A DNA stretch of 64,000 bases from DATAGF01 sp963834875 (GTDB lineage: Bacteria; Actinomycetota; Thermoleophilia; Miltoncostaeales; Miltoncostaeaceae), in contig CAWIDG010000001.1 in NCBI GenBank assembly GCA_963834875.1, positions 175,046 through 239,045 of the forward strand, read 5' to 3'. A program made the position numbers and the translations under genes. This document shows positions 8,942 to 17,070 of this stretch, piece after piece (positions within the stretch are counted from its first letter, which is position 1; each line of letters opens with the position of its first letter). The notes beneath the pieces were generated by a model. That model saw only the letters and a program-made list of their open reading frames with translations. It had not been told where the DNA came from and made no database searches.

Positions 8942-9997
8942 TCATGATATCCCAGGGGTGCCGGCCGGACCCTCGCCGGGGGCCGGCGAAGGTCGCTCGG
9001 AGCGGGCCGCCATGAGGTCGCGGTGGGCCAGGCCCGAGAGCGCGAGCTCGACCGGGACGAGCACCGCGGCCGCCACGAGGGCCCACAGGAGCGGGGGGGC
9101 GAGGGCCGCGGCGGTCCCGAGCCCGCCGGCCATGCCGAGGACGATCACGGCCAGCTCGCCGCGCGTCACGGAGGCCGGGTCGGAGGGGTCGACGCTTCCG
9201 TGGACGGCGAGCGCGGCGGCGAACGCGACCGCGGCGATGGCGAAGCGGGCGTCAACGAGCGCGGTCAGCAGGATCGCGCCCACGAGGGCGATCGCCGCCC
9301 ACAGCACCGCATAGCGACGGCCGGCGCGGCCGAGGAGGACGATCGTCGTCGTCTTGGGCGGGAGCGCCCGGCTGTCGGGGATCCGGTCGAGGTAGTGGTG
9401 CATCATCAGCATCGCGACGCACGAGGCCGCGTAGGCGATGCCGGCCAGGGCGGCCCCGCCGGACAGCTCGCCTCGCTGCAGGACGTAGGCGCCGGTGGTG
9501 CAGCCCCAGATGCAGGCGAACGCGACCGCCTCGCCGCTGAACGGGCGGTAGGAGGCCCGCACCGGCGGCAGCGTGTAGAGCACCGCCCCGGCGAGGCCCG
9601 CCGCGCCGTAGGCCAGCAGGATCCAGCCCCAGGTCGCAGCGGCGGCGATCCCCACCACCGTCGCCGCCAGCGCCGCGGCGACGCCGATGGCGCGGAGCTC
9701 CCGGGTGCCCAGCAGCCCGGAGGCGATCACCTTGCTGCCGCCGCTGATGACCCGGGGCGACGGGTCGCGGTCGGTCCCGGAGCGCCAGTCGGCGATCTCG
9801 TTCACGCAGTGCGCGACGAGACCCTGCAGCAGGACGCCGATCGCGACCGCGGTCAGGTAGCCCCAGGTCGAGATGCCGTCCCCGTCGCGCCAGGCGAGCG
9901 CCGTGCCGAGGGTGATCGCGGTGAAGGACCACAGGAGCACCGGGATCACCCGGAGCTCCAGCCACAGGCCCAGCAGCACCCGCCGAAGGCCGGCCAT
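8942..9997 (-). CDS. UbiA-family prenyltransferase
   Basis: A 351-residue integral membrane protein with about nine hydrophobic segments. The prenyl-diphosphate Mg site is seen as NEIADWRSGTDRD (the NDxxDxxxD motif with Glu), and the second loop carries the conserved YLDRIPDS segment with its aspartates. This family attaches polyprenyl chains to aromatic acceptors; with mqnE also on this contig, a role in menaquinone or a related lipid quinone is possible but not shown. It could equally be a MenA-like or a haem/chlorophyll-type enzyme. Confidence 0.88.
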   Translation of the reverse strand: MAGLRRVLLGLWLELRVIPVLLWSFTAITLGTALAWRDGDGISTWGYLTAVAIGVLLQGLVAHCVNEIADWRSGTDRDPSPRVISGGSKVIASGLLGTRELRAIGVAAALAATVVGIAAAATWGWILLAYGAAGLAGAVLYTLPPVRASYRPFSGEAVAFACIWGCTTGAYVLQRGELSGGAALAGIAYAASCVAMLMMHHYLDRIPDSRALPPKTTTIVLLGRAGRRYAVLWAAIALVGAILLTALVDARFAIAAVAFAAALAVHGSVDPSDPASVTRGELAVIVLGMAGGLGTAAALAPPLLWALVAAAVLVPVELALSGLAHRDLMAARSERPSPAPGEGPAGTPGIS

Positions 9998-10044
9998 GGG
10001 CCACCCTAACCCCAGCGAGGGGGCGGCTGGTACCCTCCCGGGCC

Positions 10045-10329
10045 GTGTCGCTGCACGAGCGCGTCCACGACCTGCCGACCGAGGACGAGCTGGCCCAGCT
10101 CGTCGGGGCGGCGACCCCGCACTTCGCGTTCCAGGCGCGAGAGCGACTCGCCCAGCTCGCGGCCGCCCTGCCGCCGGACCATCCGCGCCAGGCGGAGCTG
10201 GCGGCCCACCTCGAGTACCTCGACCGGCTGGGCTACGAGGGCGAGACCGCCGGCGTGGAGCGACCCGACCTGCCGCCCCGGGAGTCGCTCAGCGGGCTGG
10301 CGCCAGGGCGCAGCGAGCCGCCCGGCTGA
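10045..10329 (+). CDS. Hypothetical protein
   Basis: A 94-residue hydrophilic, mostly helical ORF starting at GTG 10045. It is rich in Leu, Ala and Glu (for example LAQLAAALPPDHP) with no family I recognise and no clear ribosome binding site. It runs divergently from the UbiA gene and its last 41 bases overlap the 3' end of the convergent Nudix gene. In such GC-rich DNA an ORF of this size can be accidental, but its position in an otherwise empty gap supports it moderately. Confidence 0.5.
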   Translation: MSLHERVHDLPTEDELAQLVGAATPHFAFQARERLAQLAAALPPDHPRQAELAAHLEYLDRLGYEGETAGVERPDLPPRESLSGLAPGRSEPPG

Positions 10330-10915
10330 AGATCCGCAGGATGCGCGCGGTCGCGCCCCAGACGTCCTCGCCCGCCAGCGGGTAGCGCAGCGCGAGCGGC
10401 GCCGGCTCGGCCGGCAGCGCGGCGTCGGCCCGGAGCAGGTCGGCGACCGGCACCTCGAGGATCCGGGCGACCTCGGCGTCGCTGGGGACCGGCGTGAACG
10501 GGCCATCGGCCACGGCCACGAACGGCCGGACGATGAAGCCCGAGACCATCGTGCTGACGTCGTCGAGCTCCCCGACCAGGCGGAGCGCCGCGGCCGGGAT
10601 GCCCACCTCCTCCTCGGTCTCGCGCAGCGCGGCGTCGCGCGGCGACCGGTCGCCCGGCTCCACGACCCCACCTGGCAGCGAGATCTGGCCCGGGTGCGAC
10701 GGCACGCTCTCGCTCCGCTTGGTGAGCAGGAGATGGGCCTCGCCGCCGCGGTCGTACAGCACGAGCAGCACCGCCGCCCTGCGGCCGGGGCCGGGGAGCT
10801 CGACCGGCTCGCGGCCGGCCAGCTCGGCGGCGAGCGCCGCCGCGAGGTCGCCGGCGCGCGGCACCCGGACCGCCGGCTCGCGCGCAGGCGGGGGGCAGTC
10901 GGCTCCGCCGGACAC
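10289..10915 (-). CDS. Nudix hydrolase, CoA pyrophosphatase (NudL) type
   Basis: A protein of about 208 residues with a complete Nudix box: GGVVEPGDRSPRDAALRETEEEVGI (G.5E.7REUxEExGU pattern), preceded by HPGQISLPGG, the signature of the NudL/YeaB branch that splits coenzyme A and its derivatives to phosphopantetheine and 3',5'-ADP. A KRSESVPSHPG segment just upstream also fits the branch. GTG 10915 is used as start; the longer reading extends into the intergenic region shared with the divergent acyltransferase. Confidence 0.88.
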   Translation of the reverse strand: MSGGADCPPPAREPAVRVPRAGDLAAALAAELAGREPVELPGPGRRAAVLLVLYDRGGEAHLLLTKRSESVPSHPGQISLPGGVVEPGDRSPRDAALRETEEEVGIPAAALRLVGELDDVSTMVSGFIVRPFVAVADGPFTPVPSDAEVARILEVPVADLLRADAALPAEPAPLALRYPLAGEDVWGATARILRIFSRAARCALAPAR

Positions 10916-10977
10916 CGGCGGGAGTCTACGCCGGGGGCGCCGGAGGACCGTCCGCGCGCTCACTATCCTGCCCTGAC

Positions 10978-12237
10978 GTGGGCGCGCGGGACCCGATCCT
11001 CCTCCAGCCGCAGGATCTCGCGATACTCGCGCTGGAGAGCGAGACGGTCGCCGGCCACGCCTGCAAGGTCGTGCTGGTGGGGGAGGGGGCGCCCGGCCTG
11101 GCGGAGCTCCGCCGGGCCATCGCACGGCGCATCGCCGGTGCCCCGGAGCTGACCCGCCGGCTGGGCGAGGCCGGCGGCGCCGCGGCCTGGGTGCCGGACG
11201 AGGGCTTCGATCTGGCCGCCCATGTCGTCGCGAGCCCCGCCCGCGAGCCGCTCGACGGCGCGGGGCTGCGGCGGGAGGTGGCCCGCCTCTTCGCCGAGCG
11301 CCTCGACCGCTCGCGCCCGCTCTGGCGCATCGACGTCGCGCCCCTCGAGGGCGGAGGGCAGGCCCTCGTCTGGAGGACCCACCACGCCCTCGCCGACGGG
11401 ACGACGGCCATGCGCTACGCGCGGGCGATCCTGTGGGACCCGCAGCCGGAGCCCGCGGGTGGGGCGGACGCCCACGGCGCGTCCGCGGCGGCCGACGACG
11501 AGCGCCGCCGCGGCCATCTCCTCGGCTTCATGCGCCGCGAGTTCGGGCCGCCCGGCCATCCCTCGCCCTTCGACGGGCGCATCGGCACCCGCCGGCAGGT
11601 GGCGTTCGCCGCCGTCCCCCTCGGGCCGTTGCACGACGCCGCGCGATCGGCCGGCGCGGCAACGGTCAACGACGCGGTCCTCACGGTGGTCGCGGGCGGG
11701 ATCCGCCGCTGGCTGGAGGCCCGTCACGGGTCGCTCGGGACCATCCGGGTGCGGGTCCCGGTGAGCCTCCACCACGAGGGCGACGATCCCGGGAACCGCG
11801 ACTCGTTCTTCTCGCTCGGCGTGCCGCTCGCCGAGCCGGACGCCGTCGCCCGGCTCCGGGCGGTCCACGCGGCCACCGCGGCCCGCAAGGCCGGCGACGA
11901 CGCGCGGACCCAGGACGAGATGATGCGGGCGCTCGCGCGCCGGTCGCCCGCCCTGCGGGCCCTCGCCGCCCGGCTCGAGGCGAGCCCCCGCGCGTTCGCC
12001 GTCGCCGTGTCGAACGTGGTCGGCCCGCGGTCGCCGGTCACCGTCCTCGGAGCGCCCGTCCGCGGCCTCTACTCGCTGGCCGAGATCGGGCAGCGCCACG
12101 CGCTGCGGGTCGGGGTGGTGTCGCTCGCCGACACCCTGGGCCTCGGCCTGTGCGCCGACCCGGGCATCGTCGACGACCTCCAGGCGATGGCCGAGGGCGC
12201 CGAGGCCGAGGCGCGGGCCCTCATCGAGGCCGCGTGA
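10978..12237 (+). CDS. WS/DGAT-type acyltransferase (wax ester synthase/diacylglycerol acyltransferase)
   Basis: A 419-residue member of the WS/DGAT family, which esterifies fatty alcohols or diacylglycerol with acyl-CoA to make wax esters or triacylglycerol storage lipid. The catalytic HHxxxDG motif is present as HHALADG at about residue 140; the C-terminal half has the family's NDAVLTVVAGGIRRWL and SNVVGPRSPVTVLG segments. Start GTG 10978. Its stop overlaps the GTG of the following hypothetical gene (GTGA), so the two are probably coupled. Confidence 0.92.
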   Translation: MGARDPILLQPQDLAILALESETVAGHACKVVLVGEGAPGLAELRRAIARRIAGAPELTRRLGEAGGAAAWVPDEGFDLAAHVVASPAREPLDGAGLRREVARLFAERLDRSRPLWRIDVAPLEGGGQALVWRTHHALADGTTAMRYARAILWDPQPEPAGGADAHGASAAADDERRRGHLLGFMRREFGPPGHPSPFDGRIGTRRQVAFAAVPLGPLHDAARSAGAATVNDAVLTVVAGGIRRWLEARHGSLGTIRVRVPVSLHHEGDDPGNRDSFFSLGVPLAEPDAVARLRAVHAATAARKAGDDARTQDEMMRALARRSPALRALAARLEASPRAFAVAVSNVVGPRSPVTVLGAPVRGLYSLAEIGQRHALRVGVVSLADTLGLGLCADPGIVDDLQAMAEGAEAEARALIEAA

Positions 12238-12921
12238 CGGCCGCCGCCGACGAGGCCGCCCTCGGGCGCCTGGTCGAGCGCCTGGAGGCCGCCCGGGACG
12301 CGGCCGCCGCCATCGCGGGGCGCCCCGCGATCGGCGTGCGGGCGGTCGAGCCGGCGCACGGCCGCCGCAGCTACCTCTGCGCCTTCGAGGGTCCCGCGTT
12401 CCTGTGCCTGGACGACCGGCTCGCCGCCGAGCGCGACCCCCGGCGCGTCCGGGAGGCGGCGTCGGCGAGCCTGCTCTGGGAGCAGGTCGAGTCGCTGGTG
12501 GACGCGGCCTCCCTGCGCGACCTGGCCGCGGCCATCGGCCGCCTCCTGGCCCGGGGCGGCGATCCGCCCGAGGTGGCCGAGAGCCTCGAGGTCGTGGCGG
12601 CGCGGGCGCTCGACCTGGCGCGCTGGCGCGACGACCCGGCGCGGGCGGTCGCCTCGGTCCCCGGCCTCGACAGGGCGACGGCCCTCCAGGAGCGGCTGGT
12701 GGGCGCCTACCGCCGCTTCCTGCGCGCCTCCGAGCCGCTCGTGGAGGTGCAGGACCGGCTCGACCCCGGCCTGGTGGACGCGCTGCGCGACGTGGAGCAG
12801 AGCGCGGGGCCGGCGGGGGCCGCCGAGCGGCTGGCCGACCGTCTGGCGGCGGCCATGCCCGAGACCGAGGACGGCGCCGACCAGGTCGTGAGGGCGCACC
12901 TCACGCGGCTGGTCGGGCTAG
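12234..12921 (+). CDS. Hypothetical protein coupled to the WS/DGAT gene (3' end uncertain)
   Basis: A largely helical protein of roughly 230 residues, rich in Ala, Arg, Glu and Leu, with no family I recognise. It starts at GTG 12234 in a GTGA overlap with the acyltransferase. The frame has no stop before 14264, which would mean reading the whole antisense of the aldo-keto reductase gene; this is implausible. Removing one G from GGG 12915-12917 gives a TAG stop at 12919, exactly where the opposing gene ends, so a one-base insertion is likely. Confidence 0.6.
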
Positions 12922-13910
12922 GCGGTCGCGGGCTCCGGGACGACGCCGAAGTTCTCGGCGTAGAGCTCGGAGACGCGCGCGAGGTCCTCCTCGGCCAGGT
13001 CCGGGAGGTCCGGCGCGGCCGCGAACTCGTCGAGCTGCTCCAGCGAGTAGATGTTCGGCAGCGTCGTCATCACGAGCGGCTCGGCGAGCAGCCACTTGAG
13101 CGCGGCCTGGCCGAGGGTGTGGGGGCGGTCGTCGGTGAGGAAGCGCAGCGTCTCGATCTTCTGCAGGCCCTCGATCAGCCACGAGCGCGGCCGGTGGCTG
13201 CGGTGATCGCCCGGCGGGAAGGTGGTCTCGGTCGTGTACTTGCCCTCCAGCATCCCCGAGGAGTGGGGGACCCTCACGAAGAGCCCGGTGCCCGCCTCGC
13301 GCGCGCCGTCGATGAGGTCGCGCCCCGGCTCCTGCTCCAGGACGTTGTGGATCATCGTCAGCGACGTGATCGGGCGGCGCGAGAGCGCCGCGAGCCCCTC
13401 GTCGCGCCAGCCGATCTTGGGGCCCAGCGACACGCCGTAGGTGCGCACCTTGCCCTCGCGCGCCAGGTCCTCGAGCGTCGCGAACAGCTCGTCCGAGCGG
13501 ATCGCGTCCATCCGCGGGTTGTGGAGCTGGTAGACGTCGATGCGGTCGGTGCCGAGCCGCTCGAGGCTGCGCTCGCACGAGCGCCGCACGAACGCGGGGG
13601 ACCAGTCGTGGGGCAGCTCGCGCTGGCCGCGCGGGCCGGTGTGCGAGTACCAGTCGTAGCCGACCTTGGTCGAGTAGACGACCTCGTCGCGCCGGCCGGC
13701 GAAGGCCTCGGCGAGGATGGTCTCGCCGCGGCCGTTGCCGTACGAGTCGGCCGTGTCGTAGAGCGTGATGCCCCGCTCGAGGGCCGCCCGCAGCAGGGCG
13801 ACGGCCTCGCGGTCGTCCCTGTCGCCCCACCAGCCGGTGGCGAGCGTCCAGACGCCGAAGCCGATCTCCGAGACCGACACGTCCGTGCGGGGGAGGGTCC
13901 GGTAGCGCAT
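12918..13910 (-). CDS. Aldo/keto reductase
   Basis: A 330-residue TIM-barrel oxidoreductase using NADPH. The catalytic tetrad is visible: Asp and Tyr in DTADSYGNG, Lys in YSTKVGYD and His in YQLHNPRMD. The NADPH-binding C-terminal half is intact, ending near YAENFGVVPE. The substrate is not predictable; the closest general type is the YdbC/Tas-like group that reduces small aldehydes or sugars. Convergent with the hypothetical gene on the other strand. Confidence 0.93.
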   Translation of the reverse strand: MRYRTLPRTDVSVSEIGFGVWTLATGWWGDRDDREAVALLRAALERGITLYDTADSYGNGRGETILAEAFAGRRDEVVYSTKVGYDWYSHTGPRGQRELPHDWSPAFVRRSCERSLERLGTDRIDVYQLHNPRMDAIRSDELFATLEDLAREGKVRTYGVSLGPKIGWRDEGLAALSRRPITSLTMIHNVLEQEPGRDLIDGAREAGTGLFVRVPHSSGMLEGKYTTETTFPPGDHRSHRPRSWLIEGLQKIETLRFLTDDRPHTLGQAALKWLLAEPLVMTTLPNIYSLEQLDEFAAAPDLPDLAEEDLARVSELYAENFGVVPEPATA

Positions 13911-13964
13911 GGGCCGATCCTAGCGGCCCGGCGGTGCCGCGCCGCCGCTACCCTGCCCTGTCGG

Positions 13965-14264
13965 ATGACCCTCTACGGCACGGAGATCTCGTTCCGGCTG
14001 GGCCCGGGCACGGTCGACGAGGCGCGCGGGTTCGCGGAGCGGCTCGCCGCCGCTGCGGCAGGCTGCCGCCGCCACGTGCTCTTCCTCGACGCCGAGGCCG
14101 GCGAGTACGGCTGCCTGGCCGAGTGGGAGCGGCGCGAGGACGCCGAGGGGTTCGCGGAGCGGCCGGCGGCGCGCGCGCAGATCTCGCTCCTGGAGGAGCG
14201 CCAGGGGAAGGCGCCGCGCGTGCGCCTCTACGCGATGGAGGAGGCCGGGCCATGGCCGACCTGA
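13965..14264 (+). CDS. Small ABM-like (dimeric alpha-beta barrel) protein
   Basis: A 99-residue protein whose pattern (beta strand TEISFRLGPG, helix ARGFAERLAAAAAG, strand HVLFLDAEAGEYGCLAEWE, helix EGFAERPAA) resembles the antibiotic-biosynthesis-monooxygenase / ferredoxin-like dimeric barrel. No catalytic residues are obvious. The end overlaps the start of the following dehydrogenase by 13 bases, and its 3' end supplies the GGAGGAGG ribosome binding site for that gene, so the two are one operon. Confidence 0.75.
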   Translation: MTLYGTEISFRLGPGTVDEARGFAERLAAAAAGCRRHVLFLDAEAGEYGCLAEWERREDAEGFAERPAARAQISLLEERQGKAPRVRLYAMEEAGPWPT

Positions 14265-15358
14265 CCCCGTCGCGGACCCTCGTGGTGATGGAGGGCGACC
14301 AGACCGGCCAGGAGCTGCTCGAGGAGGCGCTCCGGGTCCTCGACCCCGACGTGACGGGCCTGCCGCTGGAGCTGGAGCGCCACGACCTCTCCCTCGAGAA
14401 CCGCCGCAGCACCCGCAACCGGGCCGTCTTCGCGGCCGCAGAGGCCGTCGTGGCCCACGGCTTCGGCCTGAAGGCCGCCACCATCACCCCGGAGGGCGCC
14501 GGGGACGTCGGCAGCCCGAACGCCCTCCTGCGCGAGGCCATCGGCGGCAAGGTCATCATCCGCAGCGGCCGCCGGCTCTCCGGCGTGCGGCCGATCGGGG
14601 GCATCCACGCGCCGATCTCGATCGTGCGGATGGCGGTCAACGACGCCTACAACGCCCGCGAGTACCGCGAGGCCGACGGCGACGACGAGGTGGCCTGTCG
14701 CGTCGAGCGCATCTCGCGCCGCACCTGCCGGGCGGTCGCCGAGTTCTCCTTCCTCCGGGCCCGGCGCATGCACGCCACGGTGTTCGGCGGGCCCAAGTGG
14801 ACCGTCTCGCCGGTCTACGAGGGGATGCTGAAGGAGGAGCTCGACGCGGCCGCCGCCCGCCACCCGGACGTGCGCTACCGGCCGATGCTGATCGACGCCC
14901 TCTACGCCGCGCTGATCAGCCACACCGGCGACGCCCTGGTCGTGCCGGCGCTCAACCGCGACGGCGACTGCCTCTCGGACATGGTGCTCCAGCTCTTCGG
15001 CTCGATCGCCGGGGCGGAGTCGCAGGTGCTCGCCTTCGACGACGAGTTCCGGGCGTCGGCGGTGATGGCCGAGGCCCCGCACGGGACGGCGCCGACGCTC
15101 CAGGGCAAGAACGTCGCCAACCCGCTGGCGATGATCCTCGCCGGCGCCTCGGTGCTGCCCTACATGCAGGACGAGCACGCCTCGGTGGTCTCGAGGGCGA
15201 TCTACGAGGGGGCGCTCGAGGCGATCGCCGAGGAGGTCCGCACCGCCGACCTCGGCGGCCACGTCGGCACCGACGAGTTCACCGACGAGGTCATCAAGCG
15301 GGTCCGCACCAAGCTGGACGTCTGGGCGGCGCTCGGCGAGAGCGCCATGCAGTTCTAG
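14252..15358 (+). CDS. Isocitrate/isopropylmalate dehydrogenase family protein
   Basis: A 368-residue member of the beta-decarboxylating dehydrogenase family. Family features: EGDQTGQELLEEAL at the N-terminus (the GDGIGPE-like loop), the substrate-site Arg region RSGRRLSGVRP, the metal-site aspartates in ALNRDGDCLSDM, and EAPHGTAPTLQGKNVANPLAMILA in the cofactor loop. The sequence departs from classic isocitrate or isopropylmalate dehydrogenases, so the substrate may be a related 2-hydroxy acid. ATG 14252 has a GGAGGAGG ribosome site 7 bases upstream. Confidence 0.88.
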   Translation: MADLTPSRTLVVMEGDQTGQELLEEALRVLDPDVTGLPLELERHDLSLENRRSTRNRAVFAAAEAVVAHGFGLKAATITPEGAGDVGSPNALLREAIGGKVIIRSGRRLSGVRPIGGIHAPISIVRMAVNDAYNAREYREADGDDEVACRVERISRRTCRAVAEFSFLRARRMHATVFGGPKWTVSPVYEGMLKEELDAAAARHPDVRYRPMLIDALYAALISHTGDALVVPALNRDGDCLSDMVLQLFGSIAGAESQVLAFDDEFRASAVMAEAPHGTAPTLQGKNVANPLAMILAGASVLPYMQDEHASVVSRAIYEGALEAIAEEVRTADLGGHVGTDEFTDEVIKRVRTKLDVWAALGESAMQF

Positions 15359-15798
15359 CCCCCGCCGTCGCTCGGGCCCTCGGCGATGAAGCGCAGCAGG
15401 TCCTCGACCGTGAAGCGCCCGCTCTGCATGGCGGCGACGAGGCCGTAGACGGTGGCCGTGTGGGGCCGCTCGATCACGTAGGCGAGCATCGCCTCGTTGG
15501 CGCGCTCCTCGAGGGCGGCCGCGGTCTGGCTCCCCTCCGAAGTGGCCTGGACGCCGTTGGGCCGCGCCTCGGCGAGCCCGGCGCCGACCAGGCGCCCGCA
15601 CAGCGCGGCGACCTCGTCCGGCCCGCCCCCGAGCCGCTCCGCCAGATCGGTGACGGCGTTGGGGCCGGGGTGGGCGACCAGCTCGCGCAGGACCAGGTAC
15701 GGGCCCTGCGAGAGCCCGGCGTCGGTGACGGTCTGGTCGAGGACCCCGGCGAGCTCGGCGAGGAGCTGCAGGTCGTCCTCGTCGCGGTACATGCCCAC
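15355..15798 (-). CDS. MarR-like winged-helix protein
   Basis: A 147-residue protein with the MarR pattern: an N-terminal dimerisation helix, LSQGPYLVLRELVAHPG leading into AVTDLAERLGGGPDEVAALCGRLVGAGL (helix-turn-helix) and a wing with QATSEG, then C-terminal helices. It probably acts as a dimeric repressor. It is convergent with the dehydrogenase at 14252-15358 (overlap of 4 bases) and follows the hypothetical gene at 15805 in the same direction. Confidence 0.7.
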   Translation of the reverse strand: MGMYRDEDDLQLLAELAGVLDQTVTDAGLSQGPYLVLRELVAHPGPNAVTDLAERLGGGPDEVAALCGRLVGAGLAEARPNGVQATSEGSQTAAALEERANEAMLAYVIERPHTATVYGLVAAMQSGRFTVEDLLRFIAEGPSDGGG

Positions 15799-15804
15799 CG
15801 CGGG

Positions 15805-16104
15805 CTAGGGGCCGAAGCGGTGGGGCGGCGCGGGCCTGACCAGGGTGCGGGTCGCGCCGGCCCAGGTGCGGCCGCTGATCGCGCGGTCGTCGAGGATGCG
15901 CAGGGCGGAGCGGACGACGCCCGCCCGCGCGCCGTGGCCGTGCGTGTTGGCGACGGTGATCTCGAAGTCGTGGTCGGCGGGGACCCTCAGCGGCCGCGCG
16001 TTGGCCCGCGCCAGGGCCACGCGGGCCTCGTTGAGCCGCAGCGGGTCGTCGAGCGTGACGTAGACCTCGAAGAAGGACCAGTCGGAGGGCTGCTCGGCGA
16101 GCAT
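15805..16104 (-). CDS. Hypothetical protein (99 residues)
   Basis: A small protein starting at ATG 16104, with a strand-helix pattern FFEVYVTLDDP / LNEARVALARANARP / HDFEITVANTHGHG and an Arg-rich C-terminus. I do not recognise a family. It lies downstream of the ferredoxin-like gene on the same strand, separated by about 23 bases, and ahead of the MarR-like gene, so a four-gene minus-strand operon starting with the DUF1802 gene is likely. Confidence 0.65.
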   Translation of the reverse strand: MLAEQPSDWSFFEVYVTLDDPLRLNEARVALARANARPLRVPADHDFEITVANTHGHGARAGVVRSALRILDDRAISGRTWAGATRTLVRPAPPHRFGP

Positions 16105-16127
16105 CTCGTCGAAGGCGTCGGTGTGGT

Positions 16128-16428
16128 TCAGGCCGCCCCCTCCAGGCGGGCCGCCGCCAGGTCGTGCACCACCTCGCCGCGGCCGAGGTCGCGCTCCACG
16201 ATCTCGGCGACGTCGCCCGGGCGCCACCGGGGCGTACCAGGCGCCGGTGGGGTAGCAGCAGACAACCGGGCCGCCGCCGCACAGCGGGCCCACGCAGCCG
16301 CACTGGGTCTGCACGACCTCGTCCGACAGCCCCTGGCGCTCGATCTCCCAGGCCACCGCCGTGTAGACCTCCTGCCCCCCGCGCGCCGAGCAGTCCGGCC
16401 CGCGGCAGACGAGCACGTGGGCCCGCAT
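16128..16428 (-). CDS. Thioredoxin-fold (2Fe-2S) ferredoxin (frameshifted)
   Basis: The ORF begins HVLVCRGPDCSARGG and continues CGCVGPLCGGGPVVCCYPTG, the four-cysteine arrangement of the thioredoxin-like 2Fe-2S ferredoxins. After AWYAPV the frame shifts at the run 16216-16221; with one base removed it reads on through DVAEIVERDLG to a normal stop at 16128, giving about 99 residues. Probably an electron carrier. Its ATG overlaps the stop of the DUF1802 gene (ATGA), so the pair is coupled. Confidence 0.82.
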
Positions 16429-17012
16429 CAGCGGGCGACCCCGGCCGACGCCAGCGCCTCCTCGACCGCCGCCGCGGCCTCCGCGAAGGCCTCGTCGCCC
16501 AGCGCGGGCCGCCGCTCGGCCGGGGCGCCGATGGCCGCCGGGAGCTCCACCCAGCTCACGCACCCCCCGTAGCGCGAGGCGTCCTCCAGCACCGGGGGCG
16601 CCGGCAGGCTCCAGACGCGCAGCACGGCCGCCCAGAGCGGGTGCTTCCGGCGCCAGCGCAGGCGCTCCTCGGCGTACGACGGCGCCAGGATGTGCAGCCC
16701 GTCGATCGCCGCGAGCGCCTCGGGGTCGGCGACCGGGTGCGCCGCGTGCAGCTCGGCATAGGCGGGCAGCGGGAGCCGCTCGGGCTCGTCGCGCTGCGCC
16801 AGCGGGTCGCCGAAGCGCTCGCGCCCGGCGGCCTTCACGAGCTCGGGGCGCTGGTGGGCGTAGGTGGGGAAGAGGTAGAAGCGCGGATGCGGCAGCTCGA
16901 AGCGCTTCTCGCCGATGCCGCCCTTGCGGACGATCAGCACCTGGTCGCCGGCCGCGAGGGCCGCGACGGTCACCGCCCACTCCTTCAGCGCGTGCTCGGG
17001 CACGGCGTCCAC
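16428..17012 (-). CDS. DUF1802 family protein
   Basis: About 194 residues. The N-terminal HALKEWAVTVAALAAGDQVLIVRKGGI followed by FYLFPTYAHQRPELVK matches DUF1802, a family of unknown function. GTG 17012 is chosen over the longer reading (to 17117) because the family begins here and the upstream bases form the promoter region of the divergent mqnE gene. First gene of the minus-strand group with the 2Fe-2S ferredoxin. Confidence 0.8.
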   Translation of the reverse strand: MDAVPEHALKEWAVTVAALAAGDQVLIVRKGGIGEKRFELPHPRFYLFPTYAHQRPELVKAAGRERFGDPLAQRDEPERLPLPAYAELHAAHPVADPEALAAIDGLHILAPSYAEERLRWRRKHPLWAAVLRVWSLPAPPVLEDASRYGGCVSWVELPAAIGAPAERRPALGDEAFAEAAAAVEEALASAGVAR

Positions 17013-17070
17013 CCTAGCGCGGTACGGGTGTCCGATGAGGTGACGGGAGCCCCTGATAACCTCGCCCTCG

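Noticed and set aside
5653..9015. Very long plus-strand ORF over dprA and pafBC
   Set aside because: It is an Arg/Ala/Gly-rich shadow in GC-rich DNA; the genes in other frames have clear families.
12234..14264. A single 676-codon ORF that would fuse the hypothetical gene, the antisense of the aldo-keto reductase and the ABM-like protein
   Set aside because: The middle third is plain antisense of a well-conserved reductase, and one base change gives a stop exactly at the gene boundary.
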